Source: Entamoeba histolytica HM-1:IMSS
Taxonomy: Eukaryota; Evosea; Mastigamoebida; Endamoebidae
NCBI RefSeq assembly: GCF_000208925.1
Contig: NW_001914980.1
Coordinates: 1-47,872, forward strand
DNA: 47,872 nucleotides
Direction of reading: 5' to 3'
Positions 1 to 10,439 of this stretch are shown here, piece after piece (within the stretch, counting starts at the first letter, position 1; the number at the start of each line of letters is the position of its first letter). The notes under the pieces were generated by a model that ran no database searches, had not been told where the DNA came from, and saw only the letters and a list, made by a program, of their open reading frames with translations. A program made the position numbers and the translations under genes.

Positions 1-440
1 TCTTGTACTACACTTTATCTATATTTATTGTATTTTCAATATTGTTATTATCAGATTTATCTTCATTATTCATTTTTTTTTTCATTCTTTGGTTTTGTAT
101 TATCGTATTTATTTTATTTCTTTATATATTCTTCTTTTATTCGATATTCTTTGTTTTTAATTATTTCTATGCTATATTTATCAATTCATGTTTGTATCGT
201 TTTGTCATTCTTTCTATGATTCTTTTATTTCTTTTACACTTTCTGTTCATTTATTTCTTTATACTTTTCTTTTTATTATTATTTTGTTGACATTCTCTTC
301 TATTTTCTTACCTCTTTATTGTTTCTTTTCATATTCTTCATATCATTCTTTTCTTTTCCTTGATGCTTTTTCTTGTTTTTGTTATTTGTCCTTATCATTA
401 TTTCTTATCTTTTTGTTTTATCTTATTTTTCTTTTATTTT
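1..440. repeat. T-rich low-complexity tract, possible antisense LINE fragment
   Basis: The plus strand is almost pure T/C/A with long pyrimidine runs. Its complement reads as Lys/Glu/Asn-rich codons with stops, resembling the ORF1 coiled-coil part of the LINEs at both ends of the window. I see no gene with ordinary composition. Hydrophobic plus-strand frames here are a by-product of T-rich DNA. It could be the 5' part of another minus-strand LINE lying head to head with the element that begins near 441. Confidence 0.35.
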
Positions 441-465
441 CGGGGGAGATCCTTTTCCAATGCAG

Positions 466-1925
466 GAAATACAACAAATTTTAATGCCATGGCTATTGTA
501 TAAAACATTTGGCTCTTGTAAAGAAAAGCAAACAGGTCATAGAAATCCAAGGTCACACAATAAAAAAAGAAATGTCAATAGCAATAAATGGCACAACAAC
601 AATAATAATGGTAAAGGATATACCAAGGAAAAGTGTTTAGAAGTCAAAAAACACAAAGAAAAACAAATAAGAAACAAGGTAAATACAATAATAATTACAC
701 CCATAACAAATATAAATGGTTAACAATAAATGATATACAAAAAGAATAAAAAGAATAACAAAGTAGTGAATAAAGGAGAGTATGAAGAAATACTTAAAAA
801 ATATGAAGGTAAGAAGAAAAGATGGTATGATATTCTTCAAGAAGTATATTCAATTAAAAAGAAAAAGATAATTGAAAAAACGAAAGAAGAGTTTAAAGAA
901 AAAACAAAAGATTGGGAAGAAAAAGACATTAAGGCTATAGAAGCATAAATTAAAAACAAAAACCCAATTAAAGAAATGAATGATAGATGTAAAATAGCAA
1001 GAATAATAAATAACAAAGAAAGTATAAAGAAAATACAAGAAGAAACAGAAAAGAAAGAAGAAGAAAATGACAAAGAAGAAATACTTACACTTCAAAATCA
1101 AATTAATTAATTAAAAGAAAAAGTTAAAGAATACAGTATGAAAAGAGAGTAAGAAGAACAAGTGATTTCAGAAGAAATCAAGGAAAAAGTAAAGAAATCG
1201 TTAGAAAAGAATTTGAAGAAGAAATTACAGAAATGAAAACACAAAATAAAAAGGTTCAAACAAGTTATAATGAAATGAAGAAAACGAAAAATTAGAGGAA
1301 GAAAACACTAAATTACAAGGGAAAATAAATGAGATAAAAGGAAAGAAAATCATTGAAGCAAATAATAAAGAAGAAAAAATCCGAAGTATCCAAGCTAATA
1401 AAGAGAAAATGAAGAAAGAAAATGAAGAAATGAAGGAAGAAATTGGAAAGCTGAAGAAGAGAAACAAACTGCTAGAATAAAAGGCAAATACATTAGAGAA
1501 GAATGTTGAAATGATAGAAAAAAACACTGAAGAATTGAAGAAGGAAATAAGAGATAAAGAAAAACAAATCTCTGAATATCAAAAAATTGCAATTAAAAAC
1601 CAAGAAATTGCAGAAATAACAAGAGAAGAATTAGACAACACACAAAAAGAAAATGAAACACAAAAACAAGTCATATCAAAACAACAAGATGATATTGAAA
1701 ATTTTATTTCACAGAAGGAACTAGAGAAGAAGAAAATGATGACACTTGTAATAAATGCACAACCAATATTGATGAAAACATCATCAGTGACGATGAAAAT
1801 GAACGAAAATACTCCTATGAAAAAGACAGTAGTTGAAAACGAAGAGAAAAGCACTGATTGTCAAAAAAAAAACAAGAGATGATAATCAGACAAGAAATAC
1901 AACAAACCAAAGAAATAAAATTTTA
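466..1925 (+). pseudogene. LINE ORF1 remnant (basic N-terminus, coiled coil)
   Basis: An Asn/Lys/Arg/His-rich basic start (about 466-720) is followed by long Glu/Lys heptad-like coil segments (730-948, on to about 1210, then 1511-1882). One frame stays coil-like from 730 to about 1210 but is cut by TAA at 946-948 and at two later positions, after which the coil continues in another frame. Near 1735-1860 an acidic, Cys-containing stretch is seen in an alternative frame. ORF1 proteins of EhLINEs are nucleic-acid-binding proteins with a coiled coil, which fits. No intact product is possible. Confidence 0.65.
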
Positions 1926-2700
1926 ATTGAAGTGTTGTATTGTTTTGCAATTAATTGGTTAAATAAGAAATTATATAAGAAATTAAGAAAGAACAAATAG
2001 AAAGTATAATAAAAGTGATAAACATTAATGTAAATAATGAAAAAGAATATATTAAATATATTAAAATGTCACATAAAAGAAAGCACTAAACAATACATTA
2101 AAGTGAAAATAAATGATATAATATAAAGAAGAATAGAGTGTAATTCAATAATAAAAAATCATAATAAAAAATAACTCTACAGAAATTGATGAAGAATATC
2201 TTAACACTATCATCAATAAAATAAAAGAAATGAAAGTAGAAAATGTTCAAACATTAATTACTACTTTCAAAGAAAAGAAGCTGACTGATTAATAAGAGAA
2301 ATTAATAATAGATGGGTATTGTCAGGAAGCAGAATGCATGATCTGCAAGATGATATGAAGAATATTTCAATGGTTATGCACCTCTATCTCCAAAATAAAA
2401 TAATAAGAGATAAAATTGATGAAATAAAAGAAATCCTAAAGAAAATAAATAGGCTAGAAGATATATTAAAGGAAATTGTACAGAATAAAGTGCATCATAA
2501 AATTAAATGAATATGATGAAGAAAATATTGAAAACAAATGAATATAAAGAATAAAATACCTAAAAATATATGATGATAATGATTAAAGAAAGAATTAAAT
2601 TTAATAAGGAAGAAAGGGTCAGAATCAATACAAATAAAATCATGTTTGATTCTAACAAGAAAATTAGAATAAGGAAGAAACAAATAATGAAATATACCCA

Positions 2701-4160
2701 AATAACGATATTACTTTAGAATAATGGAAATCATTATATGAAACACAGGTGATATTAAATAAAGAGAATTGGAAAATAAAACAAATAACCTCGTGGAATG
2801 AAAGATATAGAAATTATGATAATGTCATTATAACAATAAATGAATTAAATTCAAGTATAATGAAAATTAATAACTGGAAAGCACCAGGAATAGACATTAT
2901 ATATGGTATTATTTGAAAAGGATGTCATCATCAAGAGAAGCCATTCTCAATATCTTCAATGAATGTTGAAATTCCATGAAAATATCCCATTAGACATGGT
3001 AAGTGAAAGAACTTTATTAATCCACAAAGTGATAGGAATATGGATGTCACTAATTATCGTCCTATCAGTTGTACAAATGTAATTATGAAAGTATTTACCT
3101 CCATATTAAAAGAAAAGATTCACAGAAGACTTAACATGAATAGTGAATCATTTAAAATCAGTAATAACCAATTGGGATGTAAACTACATTCTCTTGTTGC
3201 TAAAGAAGGAATAATTAATAGTTATATGTTAAATCAGCAGAAAGAATAGAAATACCCAAAATATGATGAGTCATATTATGACATTAAGAAAGCATATGAC
3301 ACTGTCAACCACGAATGGGTAATTGAATCATTAAAATCTTTTAATCTAGATGGTTTCATCATAAACATAATAGAAAGTATGCTGAATAGATGGAAGATAC
3401 TCATAGGTTATAAATATAATGAATACCTAGGTAGTATTAAATTAAATAGAAGAATTTTACAAGGTGATTCCTTATCAAATCTACTCTTCATCATTCAGAT
3501 GAATGTAATTTCTCAAATCATCGAAGAGAAATTCCCAAAATCAAATCACACATTATATATTGATGATTTGAGAATAATCACAGAAAATAGTGAAGAAATG
3601 TGAATAATCCACTATGAAATTAAAGAAATAATAAGTGGAATAGGGATGGAAATGAATGAGAAAAAATCAGGATTGGTATTAAAAAACATTAAGGAAATAC
3701 CAAATTGAATGCAAAACATCCCAGTCATTGAAGGTGAGGACTTGTATAAATATTTAGGAATATGGCAGTCCGACGAAATTGATGACACCTTCAATTGTAA
3801 AACCATCAAAGAAAAAATGATTCAGAAAATAGTAGAAATAAACACTGATGAAAGTAGTAATAGAAGATATATTACAAGAATAAACACTGAATTAATTTCT
3901 GTATTCAGATATTCAGCATAAGTTGTAAATTGGAAAGTAACTTAGACAAAATGGATTTGGAGATAAGAAAATATTTAAGAAAGGCAAAATACATTGGTGA
4001 AACTCCAAAGATAGGTTGTATGTCCCTCTAGAAGAAATGGGTGAAGGATTAATAAATATAAGGGACGAATATGTTATTGAATTAGTTAGAACAGTAATGT
4101 ACTACTGTACCAGAGAAAGTGAAATAAGAAATAACATATTAGATAGATGGTACAGTAAGA
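2701..4160 (+). pseudogene. LINE reverse transcriptase remnant
   Basis: Reverse-transcriptase motifs appear in order: NNWKAPGID near 2872, NYRPIS near 3052, YDIKKAYDTVNHEWV near 3275 (motif A, with Asp), ILQGDSLSNLLF near 3454 (motif B), YIDDL at 3556-3570 (motif C, both catalytic Asp kept), and YKYLGI near 3737 (motif E/thumb side). The catalytic residues survive, but the frame is broken by stops, for example TAG near 3247, TGA at 3601-3603 and TGA near 3706. It is therefore a fossil of a once complete polymerase. The same motifs recur in the minus-strand copy at 43230-45000. Confidence 0.85.
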
Positions 4161-4387
4161 AATGAACATGGAATAGAATTAAAAACAATAATTCATAAAA
4201 TCCCAGAAACAAAAATAGAAGAAATAATAAATGAAGGGATAGAAAAGAAAAAAGAAAAAGAAGTAGTGGTAGAAATAAAAAAATTATTGATAAATACATC
4301 AAAAAATGGAAGTATCATCAAATAAGTGAACATTTTAGAAGATTATTTGAGTCAAAATAAGTAGATAAAACTACTATAGATAAATTA

Positions 4388-5153
4388 TTGAAGTTTATCA
4401 TTATTAAAAAGAATTCATTTTTACAATTAACTAAAATGCAAGATGGTGCAATATTTTGTGGGTATAGAAAATCAAAAATAATGAAAAATGAAAGATTGAA
4501 ATACTGCCCACTTTGTAAAGACAAGATAGCTACAGTAAAACACATTCTACTATATTGTATTTGTCATAAAAAATCACAAATAGAAAAACATGACAATATA
4601 TGCATTATCATATCGATTATTAAGAAAATATAAATGAAATAACCAATATAAAAATCTCTTTATGAAACAATGTTCCAATATAAAGACATTATTATGATAA
4701 TGAACAAACAAATAATGCAAAAAGTGATTGATAATATCACAAAATACCATATATATGCATTAAATAAAAAGAATAAAACTAGTCTAATATTTGATATGAC
4801 TATTGTGGCTGATTACAATATTAATTGAGTGTATTTGAAGAAAAGAAACATGTACTATGAATTAAAGAATATTCTAATGAAAATAGAAAAAATAAAAGAT
4901 GACAAAATAATTCCAGTAGTAATCTCAATTAATGGAATAATAAATAAAGTATTAAATTAATTAAAGAAATAAAAAATGAGATTAATATCATTAAAGAAAT
5001 TAAAAACCATATAATAAAGAACATGAAGGATGTGATGGAATACTGCTTCAATCACAACCAAACATACTTGTAGAGCTACTAGAAGAAGAATCGGAGATTG
5101 GATTAGTCTCCACAGATGCAGGAACAATAGAAGCTAGTTCTATTAACACTTAA
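4388..5153 (+). pseudogene. LINE CCHC finger and restriction-like endonuclease remnant
   Basis: The finger is C-x2-C-x8-H-x4-C at 4505-4558, the pattern found just before the nuclease in R2/R4-type LINE proteins. It is followed by a segment with FDMTIVADYN near 4790 and IIPVVISINGI near 4910, which has the hydrophobic strand plus Asp pattern of the PD-(D/E)xK nuclease core. A TGA near 4826 and a frame change near 4970 break it. The C-terminus reads through IGLVSTDAG to TAA at 5151. The 3' coding end is thus retained, as expected for target-primed insertion. Confidence 0.7.
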
Positions 5154-5984
5154 GTAATTGCTTATTATTCTTTCTTTTTGTATTACTTCATTCATTTGTA
5201 TTATTTTTCAATATTAATTTTATTCCTTGTTTATTTATGTTTGAATATGAATATCAAATGAATTAAATATTACATTATATTTTAATATATCTTATTTGTA
5301 TATTTTCATATTCCATTCTTTTATTGTAACTAAGATAGTACTTCTGAAATACTACACAAGCACGGATACAATTCAAACTTCTACTCTTTCAGTTATTATT
5401 TTGTTATGACTTTTAAGTAAGAAACGTATTATGTAATGTTTCAAAGAGTGTATGAATTTCTTACTGTAGAATATTACATGTTCTAATATAAGAAATGATA
5501 AATAACGATAAAGAAATAAAGAAATATATAATAACCAAGTAAAATGATTTGATAAATTATGAACGAATATTAAAAGGAAGTAGACATAATAATATAATAG
5601 TAATGAAATGCTCTACTATTCATAAAATAAATAAAAAAAGAGGAAATGAAATTCTTTAAAACTAAGGCAGAAATCAAACAAAACCTTAAAGTGAATGAAT
5701 AAGATAAGAAGTTTGACTTTAATAAGAAGAAATAAAGCAAAAAAGTGTATTTCTCATACTCCTGCAATAACCTAAATGATATGTTAAATAAAAAAAATTA
5801 TTCTTTTTAAAAATAAGCTCAAAGGTGTGATTAATCTCTGTTGAGCATTGAAGAATAGATGAAAATTCTATTTAACACTTTGTTACCAAATTTTTATTAA
5901 AATAAATAAATTAGAATTAAAAAAAACAAATTTTTTATTATTATTGTAAAAATGGTTTTAAATAACAAAAACTAAAATTGTAAA
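5154..5984. other. Intergenic, no gene seen
   Basis: AT-rich sequence between the LINE end and the 3' end of the kinase gene. It probably contains the LINE 3' untranslated tail and the kinase 3' flank. I see no open frame with protein-like composition, no tRNA-like fold and no convincing repeat. A slightly less AT-rich patch near 5325-5400 has no recognisable identity. Confidence 0.5.
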
Positions 5985-8942
5985 TTACAAATCTTCCATT
6001 TCAAACCGAGCAAATTCTTTTGCATATGACTTTCTGTTTTCTTCAATCAAATTATCAATATTCCTTACATCAAAATTACCAAACTCTCCACCATCAGGTA
6101 TAGGAGATTCTTTTCTTTTAATTAAAACTTCATTTTTTTTGTTTCGTTTAGTTTTTTCTTCATCTTTATTAAATGGCTTTCCAATAAGGTCATCTTTTTT
6201 CATGTGACTTTGTTTCATTCCTCTTTCATCTTCAAAGTACCCTGTATCATTGTCACCATCTAATTGAGGAACAAATATATCTTCTCTACTCTCATCAAAT
6301 AATGTATCCCAATGAATATCTGAAAAGAACGGATGATTTTCAATTTGTTTGAAAACAGGTCTTTTTTCTGGTTCAGGGCATAACAACTTTGAAACTAAAT
6401 CTTTACAGTCATCACTTACATCAACATCTTCTGGCCATTCATACACCCCTTGTTGAATTTTCATAAAGATTGCTTCAGGTGTTGAAGCATTAAAAGGAGG
6501 ATATCCAACAACAAATTCATAAAGCATACAACCCAAAGCAAAGTAATCACTTGCAAATGAATATGAGTTAGATATTAAAATTTCAGGTGCTGCATAATCT
6601 GGAGTACAGAAAATCCCTGTCTTACCAGCAGTTTCTTGAGAAACCAATCCATATGAAGATAATCCAAAATCAGTTAATACAAGATGCCCGTTACGATTAA
6701 TTAATATGTTATCTGGTTTAATATCTTTATGTACACATCCTAATGCATGAATATAATGTAAAGAAAGTAATATTTCTGCAGAATAAACATGGGCAACATA
6801 CTCATTAAAACTTCCAATATGTTCTAATAATGTTGCAAGATCTCCACCTGGACAATATTCCATAACAAGATATAAATTGATATCATCTTGAAAAGCATAA
6901 TATAATTTAACTACACTGATGTTATGTGCTTTTGAAAGGAAGTTCTTTTCAACTAAAACAGAATCAACTACATTTTTACGAATCATATCGTCTTTCTTCA
7001 TTACTTTCATAGCATAAACATCTCCTGTAGATTTCTTTTTTACAAGATAAATTCGACTATATGCACCTGCACTAAACTTCTTGATGATATCAAAATCAGT
7101 TACACTAACCGCTGTTCCTGTTGAAAGTTGAAGTAATTCTTGTTTATTACCTTTACTTGATAAAACAGAAATAAAACTCCATAAATTCTTTGATCCTTTG
7201 CTTTCAGCATACTCTTTAAGTAAATTTTGGTATGATGTTAGTAAATCTCCAATAGCACGAGCAAATGTTAATAATGGAATATCAGTAACATCAACACATA
7301 ATGTCCTTATTGCCTCAATAATTTTTTGTAATTTATCTATACTTAATGGTGTTTTAAAGTTTGGAACTAACTCTGTTAATTGGGTATATTTAAAAGTATC
7401 TTTAACCATTTGGCATTGATAAGATTCTCTTAAATAATTCATTACCATTTCTATTCTTTGTAAACAAGTAGTTTCTTTGAGATATCCACGGGTAATAACT
7501 TCACAAAGCCTAGTGTGATCACAAAATTGAGAAAGTTTGTATTGATGTTCACATAATCTACATACAAGTAATTTAGATGAGTCAATAGCTGAAGTAGGAA
7601 TAAGTCTTGGAATTGTTTGTTTTTCTTGTAATTGTTGAATAGCAGTATGTCCTTCAAAACAATAAAGCTTATATAATTTATGAATATTAATATACACCCA
7701 AGTAATTCTTTGAACACTAGCAGATGTAGTATATTCTTTACTTATTACTAATAATTTTTGAAACATATCTTCTACTTTCTTTCCTTCTAGAAAATCATTT
7801 AATTGTAATGACCTTAACTCTTCAAAGAAACTAAAATGTTCTGGTTTGATTTCTTTACAATCAACTAAGAAATATGGAAAGATTTCATTCATTTCATTTC
7901 TAAATCGTTCATAAATCATAGTAATAATATTTTTATAAGTATTTGATGCATCATTATCATATATTCTAGAAAATCTTTTTGTTTCAGTTGCTCGTTTCAT
8001 TGTTGTTGAAGCAAGTGTTAAAGGAGACATTGGACGCGTTCTTGGTTTTGTTGAGTGGTTAGTTATTTTTAATTTTGTTCTTATAGGTTGATCAGAAATC
8101 TTACTTCTTATTAACGTAGTGTCTTGAATAGAACTTAACCATCCAAGAAAATCATCATCATTTTCAACATATAAGCAACAGAGAGTCAAATTATTACGAG
8201 ATATTGTCATTACATTTGGTCCCTTATCTAATACTGGTTTAACATTACAACCTTTTAAACAATACACATCAATAGGATCTTCATATACTAATAAATCTTT
8301 AGCATTTTCAAATAGAGCAATAACATTAGAAGCTAATACACAATACCTTTTCTTCCATCGCTTGAAGACAGAACTTTCTTTAAATACATACCCTGCTTTT
8401 TTTTGTTTAGAAAAGCTAATTAAATGATGATCAGGAGGTTGTGTAAACCATTCAATAACAACCATATCATTTAAAATATTAGGTAATTTAACAACATTTT
8501 CTAAATAATTAGATAATTCTTTTGATCTTTTATGAATAACATCTGGATGAGAACCAGAATGAAGAATTTCTTTTGGAGGTAAAGAAGGTAATTTAATCTT
8601 AGGGTATTTCATATGGAGATAATTGTCAAGGAAATAAAATTGTGAATATCTTTTTTGAATAGCACTAGTATGTGTATCATACTGAACATTAAAAAAATAC
8701 ATTCCAACAACTCCTGGAGAAAATATTGATGAGATGTCTATTTGTAATTCACACTTCAGAAATGTAATTGAAATAACATTTAATGCCGTCTGATTAACTC
8801 TTCTTACATCACAACTCACTCGTTCTCTTAATGTATTATCAGGTGAAACAGATGGGGTTGCAGTTTTTGTTTTATTTGAACGGTCAAATGGAGCGATAAT
8901 GATAGCATTTCGAGGTGTTTCACTATGTCTCATGATAAACAA
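5985..8942 (-). CDS. PX-PH-zinc finger AGC (MAST/IRE/Rim15-like) protein kinase
   Basis: A 985-residue Ser/Thr kinase. Residues about 55-170 fit a PX domain, 182-275 a PH domain (KKAGYVFKESSVFKRWKKRY start), and 461-480 a C-x2-C-x11-H-x3-C finger of the kind found in plant IRE kinases. Residues about 615-875 are an AGC kinase domain: Lys646, HKD at 738-740, DFG at 758-760, and CTPDYAAPE at 779-787, which is typical of the MAST/Rim15/IRE branch. An AGC tail with FVPQLDGDNDTGYF follows at 890-903. The HRD Arg is Lys and the glycine loop is weak, but the catalytic Asp and Lys are present, so activity is plausible. PX and PH imply phosphoinositide-directed membrane binding (inference). Met4 is an equally good start. 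The gene has no introns. Confidence 0.9.
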   Translation of the reverse strand: MFIMRHSETPRNAIIIAPFDRSNKTKTATPSVSPDNTLRERVSCDVRRVNQTALNVISITFLKCELQIDISSIFSPGVVGMYFFNVQYDTHTSAIQKRYSQFYFLDNYLHMKYPKIKLPSLPPKEILHSGSHPDVIHKRSKELSNYLENVVKLPNILNDMVVIEWFTQPPDHHLISFSKQKKAGYVFKESSVFKRWKKRYCVLASNVIALFENAKDLLVYEDPIDVYCLKGCNVKPVLDKGPNVMTISRNNLTLCCLYVENDDDFLGWLSSIQDTTLIRSKISDQPIRTKLKITNHSTKPRTRPMSPLTLASTTMKRATETKRFSRIYDNDASNTYKNIITMIYERFRNEMNEIFPYFLVDCKEIKPEHFSFFEELRSLQLNDFLEGKKVEDMFQKLLVISKEYTTSASVQRITWVYINIHKLYKLYCFEGHTAIQQLQEKQTIPRLIPTSAIDSSKLLVCRLCEHQYKLSQFCDHTRLCEVITRGYLKETTCLQRIEMVMNYLRESYQCQMVKDTFKYTQLTELVPNFKTPLSIDKLQKIIEAIRTLCVDVTDIPLLTFARAIGDLLTSYQNLLKEYAESKGSKNLWSFISVLSSKGNKQELLQLSTGTAVSVTDFDIIKKFSAGAYSRIYLVKKKSTGDVYAMKVMKKDDMIRKNVVDSVLVEKNFLSKAHNISVVKLYYAFQDDINLYLVMEYCPGGDLATLLEHIGSFNEYVAHVYSAEILLSLHYIHALGCVHKDIKPDNILINRNGHLVLTDFGLSSYGLVSQETAGKTGIFCTPDYAAPEILISNSYSFASDYFALGCMLYEFVVGYPPFNASTPEAIFMKIQQGVYEWPEDVDVSDDCKDLVSKLLCPEPEKRPVFKQIENHPFFSDIHWDTLFDESREDIFVPQLDGDNDTGYFEDERGMKQSHMKKDDLIGKPFNKDEEKTKRNKKNEVLIKRKESPIPDGGEFGNFDVRNIDNLIEENRKSYAKEFARFEMEDL

Positions 8943-9406
8943 TAGATTATCGATTATTCAGTTCATTTCATTATTTCCTAAAGTAAAAAATTCTTTTTGT
9001 TTTTTTTTTCTTTTTTACCAATTCCCATTTTCTGCCTTTTTAAAAACTGTTTTAATAAACTTTTTGTAATTATTTATCTTCTTTATTCTTTTACTGTTTT
9101 GTTTTTTTCTCTTAGATATTAAATGGCTTTTGAAAGGACGTTACTTCTTTTTCTGTTTTCTTGTGTTTTTCTTCCTCTTATAAACCACCTTGCCTTCTTC
9201 CTTCTTTTTGTTTCTTTTTTCTGCTTTTGTGGTTCCACGTAATTTATAATTACTTTTTCAATAAGTAAAAAGAAAGTGTTTTTGGTTAAACAGTTCTTAT
9301 TTTGTCCATTGTAAAATTAACCAACTCAACAATCCAGAATCAAATTAGATTTAAAATAAAATCAATTTTATAACAATCAGTCTAATAAAATAAAATTTCA
9401 CTTTTT
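8943..9406. other. Intergenic between two minus-strand genes
   Basis: AT-rich flank holding the kinase promoter and the uridine kinase 3' end. Long T-runs occur on the plus strand. No open frame or structured RNA is evident. Confidence 0.4.
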
Positions 9407-10189
9407 TTAATTGTCTACATCAGAAAGACTTCCCTTTGGACATTCTAAGTCAGCACTAATTTCAAAATTATTCATACTTGAAATCTTTTTATATGGTCCT
9501 TGTGTGAAAAATTGTTCAATATATTGAGAAACCATCTTTAATGCTGGCATTTGTGATAATACTCCTGGTGTTTGTGCCTTTTCGATTTCTCCCCATGGAA
9601 CAATAATGTCAGCTCTTTTACGTTGTGGATAAACCCATTTATCATATGCAGGTTTAACAAATTTTTTATATTGAAATAATACAGAATCAAGTGTTCTTCC
9701 ACGATAATTAATATCTCTTAAAATTCTTCTTGCAAGTCTAGTATCATTATCTGATTCAATAAATATTTTTAAATCAAACATATCAAAATAATTTTCATAT
9801 TCTTTCATTTGATAAAATGTATATAATCCTTCAAATATTACAACATCTCCAGTTTCAACTGGAACCCAATCTGGTTTTCTTGAATGAGTAACATAGTCAT
9901 ATACTGGTAATGATACATTTTTCTTTGCCTTTATTTTTTTTAATGTATCAATTATTAAGTCCCAATCAAATGAACTTGGTGAATCAAAATTATATTCAGC
10001 AACATTATCATGTTCTTCTTTTGTTAATGGTCTATAAAATGAATCTTGTGAAATAACTACAAATTTCTCTCCTTTTAATGTATTTGCAATTTCTTGACAG
10101 AATGTTGTTTTCCCTGAAGCAGTTCCACCAGCAACAGCAATAAGTACAGTTGGATTATTATAGAAATGATATCTTACAGTACTATTCAT
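9407..10189 (-). CDS. Uridine kinase (uridine/cytidine salvage)
   Basis: A 260-residue P-loop kinase of the uridine kinase / phosphoribulokinase family. It would phosphorylate uridine or cytidine to the monophosphate in cytosolic pyrimidine salvage. The P-loop GGTASGKTT is at residues 21-29, the substrate Asp motif ISQDSFYRPL at 46-55, the YDYVTHSRKPDWVPV segment at 97-111, the IFEGLY strand near 118-123, and the lid with RRILRDINYRGR near 150. Length is normal for the single-domain enzyme. I chose the Met at 10189 because the 20 codons upstream are hydrophobic and overlap a TATATAAAA-like element (10234-10243) about 45 bases before it. It is divergent from the transporter gene at 10440. Confidence 0.9.
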   Translation of the reverse strand: MNSTVRYHFYNNPTVLIAVAGGTASGKTTFCQEIANTLKGEKFVVISQDSFYRPLTKEEHDNVAEYNFDSPSSFDWDLIIDTLKKIKAKKNVSLPVYDYVTHSRKPDWVPVETGDVVIFEGLYTFYQMKEYENYFDMFDLKIFIESDNDTRLARRILRDINYRGRTLDSVLFQYKKFVKPAYDKWVYPQRKRADIIVPWGEIEKAQTPGVLSQMPALKMVSQYIEQFFTQGPYKKISSMNNFEISADLECPKGSLSDVDN

Positions 10190-10439
10190 AAGTAAAAGGA
10201 TAAAGTTACAAAATAAAAACCTAAGGGTTTTTATTTTTATATAGATCATTTTTGATGTATTAAGAATGAAATTTTTCTAAAAAAGAATAATAATTTCTTC
10301 TTCTTATTTAAAAGTTCAATATATGATAAATTGATTGAATGGTAAAAAAATATTAGTTATTTATAACATTTTGATAAAATTTTAAATCCATCAAATAACA
10401 ATATTTTAAAAAAGAAATAATCTTAGAATCTTTATTATC

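Larger units (their letters stand above)
441..5153 (+). mobile_element. Degenerate EhLINE-type non-LTR retrotransposon, plus strand
   Basis: A near full-length but inactive element. In order it holds a basic, then coiled-coil ORF1 region, a reverse transcriptase (NWKAPGID near 2872, QGDSLS near 3460, YIDDL at 3556-3570), a CCHC finger at 4505-4558, and a nuclease-like C-terminus whose last codons end at TAA 5151-5153. All parts lie on the plus strand in the expected order. Many frameshifts and TAA/TAG/TGA stops interrupt it, so it cannot encode its own proteins. The reverse transcriptase followed by CCHC and a restriction-enzyme-like nuclease is the known layout of R2/R4-type elements, including EhLINEs. 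The exact 5' edge and any target-site duplication are not resolved by eye. Confidence 0.85.

Noticed and set aside
3..484. Phe/Leu/Tyr-rich open frames at the left edge
   Set aside because: Low-complexity T-rich sequence gives such frames in every register; no family signal.
730..5153. Stop-codon reassignment in the LINE (TAA/TGA read as amino acids)
   Set aside because: All host genes in the window use TAA and TGA as normal stops, and the element also has frameshifts.
7198..7419. Plus-strand open frame inside the kinase gene
   Set aside because: Antisense shadow of a coding region with clear domains.
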